The position numbers and the translations under genes were made by a program. A stretch of DNA of 64,000 nucleotides from Geminicoccaceae bacterium (GTDB taxonomy: Bacteria > Pseudomonadota > Alphaproteobacteria > Geminicoccales > Geminicoccaceae): NCBI GenBank assembly GCA_020638465.1, contig JACKIM010000001.1, positions 1,517,501 through 1,581,500 on the forward strand, in the 5' to 3' direction. Under the pieces are notes generated by a model. It made no database searches, was not told the DNA's origin, and saw only the letters and a program-made list of their open reading frames with translations. Below are positions 50,395 to 58,059 of this stretch, one piece after another (positions within the stretch are counted from its first letter, which is position 1; each line of letters starts with the position of its first letter).

Positions 50395-50907
50395 CTACTT
50401 GTTGGCAGCTGCCAGGCCGATCTTGTGTCGGCCACGACGCTGCTTGCGCTTGAGTTTGCGTGATTCCAGAAATACTTCGAATTTGCGGCCCAGATAGAGG
50501 CCGAGAGGAATGCTCGCCAGCATGAAGGGAATGGAACCCAGCAATACCGCCCACAGTATGGTCGAACCCAGTTCGGCAATCGAGCCCAGGTTGGCGAAAC
50601 GATCGACACTCATGTCGACGTGACAACTGACGCTCAGGCAACCGATATTGTAGTAGAGGTAGTAGGTCGGGCCCATGGTGATCGGGTTGACGACCATGCT
50701 GCCGATGACCATCGCCGGCAAGTTCAGTCGCAAGTTGGAAATCCGGTTCCACAGGAAGCCCACCACGATGCAGATCAGCATCTGCAGGCCAACCGTCGGC
50801 GAAAAGCCGATGAACATGCCCGATGCAAGCGAAATGCCGAGAGTGCCGGGGCGATAGCCCTTGTCCCGCCAGATACGCAGGATCGGTCTGAGGATCCTGA
50901 ACTTCAT
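50395..50907 (-). CDS. DUF2062 membrane protein
   Basis: A 170-residue protein with about three membrane segments. The signature of DUF2062 is present: Gly-Thr-Leu-Gly-Ile-Ser-Leu-Ala-Ser-Gly-Met-Phe-Ile-Gly-Phe-Ser-Pro near residue 25, followed by Asn-Leu-Pro-Ala-Met-Val-Ile-Gly-Ser, then Asn-Pro-Ile-Thr-Met-Gly-Pro-Thr-Tyr near residue 83. The C-terminus is very basic. The family is of unknown function and is common in proteobacteria. ATG 50907 has GGGAG upstream and is preferred to the longer frame. Confidence 0.86.
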   Translation of the reverse strand: MKFRILRPILRIWRDKGYRPGTLGISLASGMFIGFSPTVGLQMLICIVVGFLWNRISNLRLNLPAMVIGSMVVNPITMGPTYYLYYNIGCLSVSCHVDMSVDRFANLGSIAELGSTILWAVLLGSIPFMLASIPLGLYLGRKFEVFLESRKLKRKQRRGRHKIGLAAANK

Positions 50908-51084
50908 GGGCTCCCTAATCGCTCTTTTGTGAGGCAGCGAAATGCCCGCTTCGTCATTGATGGAGCATAGCACCGAGCCGTTAGTGATTGGTTAACCGGC
51001 ATAGACCGTTGAAACCCTTTTGACCAGCGATGACCGGGATAAATGTCCTCTGACGTACGCGCGAACGGCAACCGGACATGCTGC

Positions 51085-51660
51085 TTACCCCTTGTTTGCA
51101 ACAGTATCGCGAATGTCCACCGATCGCAGGAAACCAATCGTGTAATCGACTGCCGACCAGGCCGTCACCAGCGTTGCGATCAATAGCCCAGCATACACCA
51201 GCGAGCTGACCCATGCTTCCGGGTGCAATCCGAAGATGAAGAATGCCATGACGGTGGCAATCTGAATGACACCCTGGACTACCGCCTTGATCTTGCCGCT
51301 CATTCTCGCCGACAGGGTAATGCCATTCTGCTGTGAGAAGATCCGCAGATAGGAAACGAGAATATCACGACTGACGATGATCGCCACCATCCAGAGTGGC
51401 ATCCAGCCGGCATCGAGGAAGGCCAGGAACACCATGGCCCGATAGAGGCTGTCGGCCAGCGGATCGACGATCTTGCCGAAGCTGGAGGTGGCCGAATAGC
51501 GTCGGGCTATATGCCCGTCGGCGAGATCCGATGCCTCCGAGATCAGCATCACCACGATGGTGAAGGCGAGGGCCGTCTGCGATTGCAGGGCAAGCAACAT
51601 GATCACCAGCGGACCGCAGAAGATGCGGCCGAGGCTAAGAAGATTGGGCAGCATGCGCAT
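51085..51660 (-). CDS. pgsA: CDP-diacylglycerol-glycerol-3-phosphate 3-phosphatidyltransferase-like
   Basis: A 191-residue inner-membrane CDP-alcohol phosphatidyltransferase that should make phosphatidylglycerol phosphate. The catalytic motif is complete: Ser-Asp-Leu-Ala-Asp-Gly-His-Ile-Ala-Arg, eight residues, Gly-Lys-Ile-Val-Asp-Pro-Leu-Ala-Asp, near residue 44-70. Five or six membrane helices are visible. N-terminal Asn-Leu-Leu-Ser-Leu-Gly-Arg-Ile fits PgsA better than PssA or cardiolipin synthase-type relatives, but the exact head group is inferred. It follows the HAD phosphatase gene by 3 bp, which may be functionally linked. Confidence 0.86.
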   Translation of the reverse strand: MRMLPNLLSLGRIFCGPLVIMLLALQSQTALAFTIVVMLISEASDLADGHIARRYSATSSFGKIVDPLADSLYRAMVFLAFLDAGWMPLWMVAIIVSRDILVSYLRIFSQQNGITLSARMSGKIKAVVQGVIQIATVMAFFIFGLHPEAWVSSLVYAGLLIATLVTAWSAVDYTIGFLRSVDIRDTVANKG

Positions 51661-51663
51661 GGC

Positions 51664-52467
51664 TCAGATCCGAGCTCGAAGAATTCTGTCGGCGAATTCC
51701 GCGAAACCGATACCACCGCGGCCCTCGCAGATGAAGGTCGGGCAGATACGCAGTTCGCTCAGGAAATCTTCTAGATTGCGAACTCCGATTGAGCAAGGGA
51801 AAGTCCCGAACATGGGCTCATCATTGGGCGAGTCCCCGACGAACGCGGCTATGGTGGTTGCCTCGTCAAGCGTCATCTCATGTTCGTTCGCGAGGTAGCG
51901 CTCGCACATTGAGCATTTGTCATAATCTCCGAACCACCCGTTGACGTGGATCGAGCTGATCTTGGCGGTGGCCCCTTGCCGCTCGAACAGGGCCTTGATT
52001 GCCAGGACCTGATCGCGCGGCAAGGGGCCGACGTCCTCGGCGAAATCGATGGCGAGATCGGCTTCACGATAGGCCTGATCGGAAGCGACGCCGCACCCTT
52101 TGACGGATGCAAGGATCTCGACCTTGACCTGCTCCAGTTTCTCCCGATCGAGCCGGCGTGCTTCGTCGTTGCGCCAGAAGACCCGCTTCACCTTTCGCTG
52201 GTCGCGCAGATAGGTGAAGTAGAACGCGCCGTTTTCCCCGATGACTCCGCGCACCGGCCAGAAGCGGGCGATCATGTCGCACCAGCCGGCCGGCCGGCCG
52301 GTCACGGGTACGACATCGATCCCCGCGTCCGCGAGCTTCTCCAGTGCCGTGTAGGCGATTGCCGGCAACCGGCCATCGAGCGTGATGGTATCGTCGATGT
52401 CGCAAAAGATGATCCGTATCGCCCGGGCCTGTTCTTCGGGCATGGTCGCAAGGTTGCGCATGTTCAT
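51664..52467 (-). CDS. HAD family phosphatase
   Basis: A 267-residue cytosolic HAD hydrolase of the Cof/sucrose-phosphatase type. Motif I is Phe-Cys-Asp-Ile-Asp-Asp-Thr-Ile-Thr-Leu-Asp-Gly near residue 21 (Asp-x-Asp), motif II is Pro-Val-Thr-Gly-Arg-Pro, and motif IV is Gly-Asp-Ser-Pro-Asn-Asp-Glu-Pro-Met-Phe near residue 215. The cap between them is large, as in sugar-phosphate phosphatases. The start among the in-frame ATGs at 52467, 52461 and 52443 is uncertain. Its tight coupling to pgsA raises the possibility of a lipid head-group phosphate as substrate. Confidence 0.84.
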   Translation of the reverse strand: MNMRNLATMPEEQARAIRIIFCDIDDTITLDGRLPAIAYTALEKLADAGIDVVPVTGRPAGWCDMIARFWPVRGVIGENGAFYFTYLRDQRKVKRVFWRNDEARRLDREKLEQVKVEILASVKGCGVASDQAYREADLAIDFAEDVGPLPRDQVLAIKALFERQGATAKISSIHVNGWFGDYDKCSMCERYLANEHEMTLDEATTIAAFVGDSPNDEPMFGTFPCSIGVRNLEDFLSELRICPTFICEGRGGIGFAEFADRILRARI

Positions 52468-52619
52468 GTCATGGACTCGATGGTTCGCAGGTCGTGCTTC
52501 ATGGCTAACGACACGGATCGCACTTGTCCATCGACAGGCTGGATTGGGAGCAGATCGCGTCGTGCAGACGTGGAATGAACGGCTCCCGACCTGCAATCCT
52601 GACCTACGTAATCGTTCGT

Positions 52620-53120
52620 ATTGATTGAGAAGAGACGCAAACATTAAATTGCATAACCAGTAAATATTTTCCTATTAAGCTATAAATTTTCCTAAATTCA
52701 ACTGATTTTTAGTAATTTTCAGAAAATGTTGATTTTTCAGGTAAATTCAGGATGCAATCTTGATTGTCAGTCTTCATTGTCTTGTTGAGCAATATTCCAA
52801 GTAAAAACTTCCATTGCATCGGTCGTTGGATTTTCTGTCCTGCTGGCGTGTAACCTGCCGTTACGGCATCGAATTTTTCGCCCGCATGATCCTGCATGAC
52901 GTCGGGCGAAGCCTGCGAAGCCGCTGTCAGGCGCAAAAGCGCGCCATATTGCCGGATGCATGATTTGCCATTTCTCATCCCTGGACAGTATTGCCCGTTT
53001 TCCACCTTGTGGTACGTGAAAAAATATTTGCTTCGACAACCATTACGCGATTGAATAACGAAATATTTACGTATAAGGTGACCTCAATTGGTGGTGTAGA
53101 AACCTACCCGCAGGATTGCG
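52620..53120. other. AT-rich spacer without recognisable gene
   Basis: About 500 bp of unusually AT-rich sequence between the HAD gene and the EAL protein. Open frames on the minus strand (52709-53005) have no family resemblance. It may contain promoters for both flanking, divergent genes. Confidence 0.5.
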
Positions 53121-53137
53121 TCTGAGGCAGGGCCGTT

Positions 53138-54805
53138 TTGCGCTTATATCAAGACATGGATGGCGACGTGCGTCGAAATCAGCGCGTCGCGGAAGAGGAA
53201 AGGGGCATATCGGACGATTACCGCATCGCAATTGCGGTGCTGGTTCTGGCTGTTCTTCTTTTGCTCACCTCCGATCTCGGTTCCGAATGGTTGCAATGGG
53301 GCTCAAGGCTGTTTGCGATGAGCGCTGTCGTATTTGCGACAGTCTGTGTCGTCCTGCCCATTCGCTTCCTCGACGGGTGGCGGCAGGAGGGTGAAGCTTC
53401 GTCGCCAAAAAAATCCACGATTGTAATTCGTGCCCGTTCCGATCGTCTGACCGGCCGATCGCCCTTGGAAAGGGACGCCCTGACCGATCTTCCCGAGATG
53501 CGATCGCTGAGGCCGGCCCTCGAAGCGGCCTGCAATCGTGCCGGGACGGGCGGCAGCAAGGTTGCAATCCTCAGTTTTGACGTCGACCGTCTTACGGACA
53601 TCAACGGGTGTCACGGATTTTCGGCGGGCGACGAATTGTTGCGCCAGGTCGCATGGAGACTGGCAAGCATGGCTCCCGAGGCAGTCGTGCGCACGGCCGG
53701 GGACCGGTTCGTCATGCTCGTCGGCGAAGTCGAATCGGCCGATACCATCGAGCTTGCCGCTGCCGGCACGATCAAGCAAGTCAGCGCGGCGATGGAACTC
53801 AGTGCCGATCCGCCGGTCGTCGTCCGCCCCTCGCTTAGCGGTGGTATGGCGCTCTGGCCCGATCACGGAAGGGATCTCGACGATCTGTTGCGTCGCGCTG
53901 AAATGGCCATGAATGAAGCGAAGCGATATGGCGGCGGCAAGGTCCGGATGTTCGACGAGGGCATGATCCGCAGCCTGCGCAAGCGCAGCGAGATGGAGCG
54001 TGATCTTGAGGAGGCCATACAGCAGAGTCAGCTGTTCCTGAATTTCCAGACCCAGGTGAATCTCGCCACGGGCCGCGTAAGCGGCTTCGAGGCCCTCATG
54101 CGCTGGCACCACCCCGAACGCGGGAATGTCCCCCCGGGCCTGTTCATCCCGGTCGCCGAAAAATCCGGCCTCATCCGTCCCATCGGCAAATGGCTGATCG
54201 ACGAGGCCTGCCACTTCTGCAGCCTGTGGCGTCAGTATGGCGTCGACCTCACCATGGCCATCAACATTTCCGCTGCCCAGTTGCGCCAGTCCGACCTGCC
54301 GGAGGTCATATCGCGGAGCCTTGCCACCCATGGTGTTCCGCCCAGCTCGATAGAACTCGAACTGACCGAAAGCCTGTTCGTCGATCCGACCGAGATCATG
54401 ATGCGGCGGAATATCGAACAACTGGCACGAATGGGGCTGAAGCTGGCGATTGACGATTTTGGTACCGGCTACTCGTCCTTGGCCTATCTCAAGCGTCTGC
54501 CGGTTGGGAAAATCAAGATCGACAAGTCGTTCGTGAGCGGTATCGGGCAAGGCTCCTTCGACGAGGCGATCGTTCGGGCCATCATTGGGCTTGCCGACAC
54601 CTTCGGCAAGACGGTGGTGGCCGAGGGAGTCGAGACGGAGGAGCAGCGGGCTTTCCTTGCGCGGGCAGGGTGCGATCTTGCCCAGGGCTATCTGTTCTCG
54701 AAACCGATGCCCTTCCGTCAGGCCCTGCGGCTGGTCGACACCGACATCGGATCCGAGCCCCGGATCCGTCGTGACGAGCGGCGGGTCCAGCCGACGGTCA
54801 ACTGA
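53138..54805 (+). CDS. Membrane EAL protein with degenerate GGDEF domain
   Basis: A 555-residue protein. Two short membrane helices (about 30-45 and 57-76) are followed by a GGDEF-fold domain whose active motif reads Ala-Gly-Asp-Arg-Phe at 187-191, so it should not make cyclic di-GMP; it might bind GTP as a regulator. The EAL domain is complete: Glu-Ala-Leu at 318-320, Asn-Ile-Ser-Ala, Glu-Leu-Thr-Glu, Asp-Asp-Phe-Gly-Thr-Gly-Tyr-Ser, Lys-Ile-Asp-Lys-Ser and Ala-Glu-Gly-Val-Glu-Thr. A phosphodiesterase lowering cyclic di-GMP is the best prediction. Met 7 (53156) is an alternative start. Confidence 0.92.
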   Translation: MRLYQDMDGDVRRNQRVAEEERGISDDYRIAIAVLVLAVLLLLTSDLGSEWLQWGSRLFAMSAVVFATVCVVLPIRFLDGWRQEGEASSPKKSTIVIRARSDRLTGRSPLERDALTDLPEMRSLRPALEAACNRAGTGGSKVAILSFDVDRLTDINGCHGFSAGDELLRQVAWRLASMAPEAVVRTAGDRFVMLVGEVESADTIELAAAGTIKQVSAAMELSADPPVVVRPSLSGGMALWPDHGRDLDDLLRRAEMAMNEAKRYGGGKVRMFDEGMIRSLRKRSEMERDLEEAIQQSQLFLNFQTQVNLATGRVSGFEALMRWHHPERGNVPPGLFIPVAEKSGLIRPIGKWLIDEACHFCSLWRQYGVDLTMAINISAAQLRQSDLPEVISRSLATHGVPPSSIELELTESLFVDPTEIMMRRNIEQLARMGLKLAIDDFGTGYSSLAYLKRLPVGKIKIDKSFVSGIGQGSFDEAIVRAIIGLADTFGKTVVAEGVETEEQRAFLARAGCDLAQGYLFSKPMPFRQALRLVDTDIGSEPRIRRDERRVQPTVN

Positions 54806-54829
54806 CTGCGCCGCTTCATCAACACGTTG

Positions 54830-54844
54830 TTAACCCTTGGTTAA
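54830..54844. promoter_or_regulatory. CtrA-type box (TTAA-N7-TTAA)
   Basis: TTAACCCTTGGTTAA exactly fits the alphaproteobacterial CtrA consensus TTAA-N7-TTAA and is also a near-palindrome. It lies 85 bp before the degenerate receiver gene and 25 bp after the EAL gene stop, so it most likely controls the former. Confidence 0.6.
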
Positions 54845-54928
54845 GGTCTGACCGGTACAACTGGAGGTCGGGTCACAGGTCATCCCGCTGATGCGGGGAT
54901 CGACGAATCCTGAGCGGGGGTGAAGCGC

Positions 54929-55720
54929 ATGGCATTCGACTACCTGGCGCACGACGCGCAAATGACCGCCGAAATCCGCCAGGAGGTCGTCGATGCCTGT
55001 CACGAGTTCGAGCTGTTGCTTGCGAGCATGCGGCGGGGCGATGATGTCGAGGCCGGTCTGGACCTGCTGAAACGGCAGGCCAACAATCTCCGCCTGCTAT
55101 GTGTCGGCATGGACGACAGGCTGCTCGATCTGGCGGTTCAGCGCTTTTCGAACTACCTGCTGCTGCTCTCCGATCCGACCGCCTTGCGGCTCGATGATCT
55201 GGCCGTCTTCATCGACATGATGAACGCGCTTGCCACGGGCGAGGTCGACGGCCCGCAGGATGAAGCGGAATTCGTCCGCTCGCTTCCCGTCCTCCGTCCG
55301 GCCAGTCTCGACGACGTGGCCCATCTCGAACTTGAGATATTGCTGGTGGATCCCAAGAAGACCAGCGCGCGTTTCGTCGCTCGCGAACTGCAGAATTGCG
55401 GTTTCCGGGTCAATATCGCCACGCGTTCCTACGAGGCCCTCGAACTTGCCGCCCGCACGCGCCCGGACCTGCTCATCACCACTGCCGTACTGGATGAGAT
55501 CGATGGGGTCGAACTGTGCTGCATGCTCAAGGCGGCAGGTATCACCCGCGGGATCACACTGGCAGTGCTCACCAGCTTCACGGCTGACGACGAGCGTCTG
55601 CAGGGATTGCCCGAAGGAGTGACTTACCTCGGAAAGGGAACATCCTTTTCGGATGATCTGGGCGATCTGTTGCAGAAGATACAGGAAGGCGCCCACGATA
55701 GGGCACCTGTCCTGACCTGA
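54929..55720 (+). CDS. Receiver-like protein lacking the phosphoacceptor aspartate
   Basis: A 263-residue protein. Residues 1-105 are helical and reminiscent of a histidine-phosphotransfer bundle but lack an obvious His site. Residues 133-255 have a CheY-like receiver fold: Leu-Glu-Ile-Leu-Leu-Val-Asp-Pro-Lys-Lys, then Arg-Pro-Asp-Leu-Leu-Ile-Thr-Thr-Ala-Val-Leu-Asp-Glu-Ile-Asp-Gly. The residue where the phosphorylated Asp should be is Thr 185, while the switch Thr (Val-Leu-Thr-Ser) and Lys (Leu-Gly-Lys-Gly) remain. It is probably a phosphorylation-independent signalling partner. ATG 54929 has GGGGGTGAAG. Between its stop and the BKACE gene (55721-56022) nothing is recognised. Confidence 0.78.
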   Translation: MAFDYLAHDAQMTAEIRQEVVDACHEFELLLASMRRGDDVEAGLDLLKRQANNLRLLCVGMDDRLLDLAVQRFSNYLLLLSDPTALRLDDLAVFIDMMNALATGEVDGPQDEAEFVRSLPVLRPASLDDVAHLELEILLVDPKKTSARFVARELQNCGFRVNIATRSYEALELAARTRPDLLITTAVLDEIDGVELCCMLKAAGITRGITLAVLTSFTADDERLQGLPEGVTYLGKGTSFSDDLGDLLQKIQEGAHDRAPVLT

Positions 55721-56022
55721 GCGCAGGTGTCCTTACTCCCGCGGCCCGGTCATTGTCGCCGAACCGATTATTGACCTCTCTACCGGTTTGATCTCTGGAC
55801 GGCCGTCGAGCGGACGTCCACACTCGCGGTGCAGCGCATCCGGGATGCGGTCGTCGTCATGGCTGGCTTCTTGTCATGGGTACGCCGCCTTGGAGGGGTG
55901 GTTCTGTCCGGGTGAAACGGCCGGGATATCGTGAACATGCTGCAAAACGGGTCGATACAGCCGGTCTCCCGATATCGGCGGGGCGCGGGTGTCGGCTTGG
56001 CGATTCCGTAGGGAGGGGAACC

Positions 56023-56955
56023 ATGGCGCGACCACGCAAAACCATCATTACCTGTGCTGTTACCGGTTCGATTCATACGCCCAGCATGTCGCCGCACCTG
56101 CCGGCGACGGCCGACGAGATCGCGGCAGCGGCCATCGGTGCGGCGGAGGCGGGAGCGGCTATCATTCATCTCCATGCCCGTGAGGACGAGGATGGACGGC
56201 CGGTCCAGACGCCTGAAGCCTTCATGCGCTTCCTGCCACGGATCAAGCAGCAGTCGAACTGCGTCATCAACATCACCACGGGCGGCGCCCCGTCGATGAC
56301 TGTCGAGGAGCGCGTTTCGCCCGCTGCGGCCCTGCGTCCCGAGGTGGCATCGCTCAACATGGGTTCGATGAACTTCGGTCTCTATCCCATGCTGGAGCGA
56401 TTCAAGGACCTCAAACACGAATGGGAACGCCAGCACCTCGAACGAAGTCGCAATCTCGTCTTCCGCAATACCTTCGGCGATATCGAGTACGTACTGAAGA
56501 CCTGTGCCGGCAACGAGACGCGCTTCGAATTCGAATGCTACGACATCAGCCATCTGTATAATCTGGCACATTTCCTGGACCGTGGACTGGTCAGGCCGCC
56601 ACTCTTCGTGCAGTCGGTATTTGGCATCCTTGGTGGCATTGGTGGCCATCCCGAGGATGTTGCCCATATGAAACGAACTGCGGACCGGTTGTTCGGCGAC
56701 AGTTATCGCTGGTCGGTGCTGGGTGCCGGACGCAACCAGATGGTGATTGCGGCTCAGGCAGCGGCCATGGGCGGCAATGTCCGGGTCGGCCTCGAAGACA
56801 GCTTGTGGCTGGGGCGGGGCCGTCTTGCCGAAAGCAATGCCGCCCAGGTCACGAAAGTGCGCCAGATCATCGAAGGGTTGGGACAGGAGATCGCGACGCC
56901 CGACGAGGCGCGGGAGATTCTCGAACTCAAGGGCGGCGATCAGGTGGGGTTCTGA
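56023..56955 (+). CDS. 3-keto-5-aminohexanoate cleavage enzyme family protein (BKACE)
   Basis: A 310-residue zinc-dependent enzyme of the BKACE/DUF849 family, which cleaves beta-keto acids with acetyl-CoA. The fold starts Lys-Thr-Ile-Ile-Thr-Cys-Ala-Val-Thr-Gly-Ser-Ile. Ala-Ile-Ile-His-Leu-His-Ala-Arg near residue 46 supplies the zinc-binding His-x-His, and Asn-Ile-Thr-Thr-Gly-Gly near residue 82 the substrate pocket. Val-Arg-Val-Gly-Leu-Glu-Asp-Ser near residue 255 holds the conserved Glu. The particular substrate cannot be told. ATG 56023 follows GGGAGGGGAA, a strong site. Confidence 0.92.
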   Translation: MARPRKTIITCAVTGSIHTPSMSPHLPATADEIAAAAIGAAEAGAAIIHLHAREDEDGRPVQTPEAFMRFLPRIKQQSNCVINITTGGAPSMTVEERVSPAAALRPEVASLNMGSMNFGLYPMLERFKDLKHEWERQHLERSRNLVFRNTFGDIEYVLKTCAGNETRFEFECYDISHLYNLAHFLDRGLVRPPLFVQSVFGILGGIGGHPEDVAHMKRTADRLFGDSYRWSVLGAGRNQMVIAAQAAAMGGNVRVGLEDSLWLGRGRLAESNAAQVTKVRQIIEGLGQEIATPDEAREILELKGGDQVGF

Positions 56956-56965
56956 TCGGCATTTC

Positions 56966-56995
56966 CGAAAGCCCGGCTCCGGACCCGGGCTTTCG
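56966..56995. terminator. Hairpin between convergent genes
   Basis: An 11-bp perfect stem, CGAAAGCCCGG / CCGGGCTTTCG, with an 8-nt loop lies 11 bp after the BKACE stop and 12 bp before the end of the convergent Alg44-like gene. No T run follows in either direction. Confidence 0.55.
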
Positions 56996-57006
56996 GGCTG
57001 TGATCG

Positions 57007-58047
57007 CTACGGGAAGTCGACGCTGACGATGGAACCCAGGTCGGTGAAATCAAAGGGCTGATCGGGTCGGACCACCACGGTCGTCAGGCGGTTGGCATCT
57101 CCGCCAGTGCCGAGATCCGGCTTGAAGTTGATCGACTGGATCTGACCAAGCTGGGTACCGGGACGCCCGGGAATGGTGATTTCGGCAACATCTCCCTCCT
57201 GCATCCTCAGGGCGTCGGCAAACGCCACGCGGGCGCGCACGAGCAGAGGCGAGTCGGCGGATGCAAGAACGGCCACCTCCTCGCCCTGCGCGACAAAGCC
57301 GCCGGCAGTGGCCTTCCAGTCGAGAAGGACGCAAGCGCACGGGCTTTCGATGAAGATGCTGGAGTCTCCGCTGACTTCGAGCCTCGCGATTGCCATGCCC
57401 GGTTCGAGGAGCGGAGGCGTGTCGACGGGGCGCAGGGTGCCTGCCTGAGGCGCGCGGAGACGGGTCATGGGTGCATGGATGACCGCCGACTCCGCATGGA
57501 CGGTGAGGAAGCGGTCCTGAAAGCCTGTCGCCACGACGAAAAGCAGCCCCGCACCAAGCAGCAGAAGTGCACCATAACCGAGAACCCGGCGGATCCTGCG
57601 GCCCGTCGTTTCCTCTTCGGCGAAGGGCAGGAAGCTCAGGGGTTTCTCGCGCGCGTCGGCGGTGTTCTCGCGTCCCGCAATGTGGAGGATATCGCCACCG
57701 CTGACCATCTCGCCGGAAAGATATGCGTCGACCAGATAGCGGAACAGCGAAATCTGCCCGCGGGACATCGACAGGAACTTGCAGCCGAAGCGGGTGCTGT
57801 CATCGAGGATGTAGACCATCTGGCAGTCGAGCCGCAGCGACACCTCGAAGTCCTCGAACGGGAATATCAATCGAGTCGGGAAATTCTCGCCGGGCTGTCG
57901 CGACGACATTTCGCTGAGTATGCCGAATCCACCCATCGACCAGTCGTCGACTGCAAAGCGCGAACCGTCGATCTCGACGACGATCGGGATCTTGAGGCGG
58001 ACATGCTGGCGATGGACCTCGGCTTCATGGACGACTTGCGGTTGCAT
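57007..58047 (-). CDS. Alg44-like PilZ/HlyD membrane protein
   Basis: A 346-residue protein with the layout of Alg44, the cyclic di-GMP receptor of alginate polymerisation. An N-terminal PilZ domain has Arg13-Gln-His-Val-Arg17 and Asp35-Trp-Ser-Met-Gly-Gly, the two ligand motifs. A membrane helix covers about 155-176, and a periplasmic HlyD/biotinyl-lipoyl-like domain follows (Leu-Arg-Ala-Pro-Gln-Ala-Gly-Thr, Ala-Gln-Gly-Glu-Glu-Val). It should activate the adjacent synthase when cyclic di-GMP binds. It follows the Alg8-like gene by 12 bp in the same direction. Confidence 0.88.
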   Translation of the reverse strand: MQPQVVHEAEVHRQHVRLKIPIVVEIDGSRFAVDDWSMGGFGILSEMSSRQPGENFPTRLIFPFEDFEVSLRLDCQMVYILDDSTRFGCKFLSMSRGQISLFRYLVDAYLSGEMVSGGDILHIAGRENTADAREKPLSFLPFAEEETTGRRIRRVLGYGALLLLGAGLLFVVATGFQDRFLTVHAESAVIHAPMTRLRAPQAGTLRPVDTPPLLEPGMAIARLEVSGDSSIFIESPCACVLLDWKATAGGFVAQGEEVAVLASADSPLLVRARVAFADALRMQEGDVAEITIPGRPGTQLGQIQSINFKPDLGTGGDANRLTTVVVRPDQPFDFTDLGSIVSVDFP

Positions 58048-58059
58048 GGTCCGATCCTG

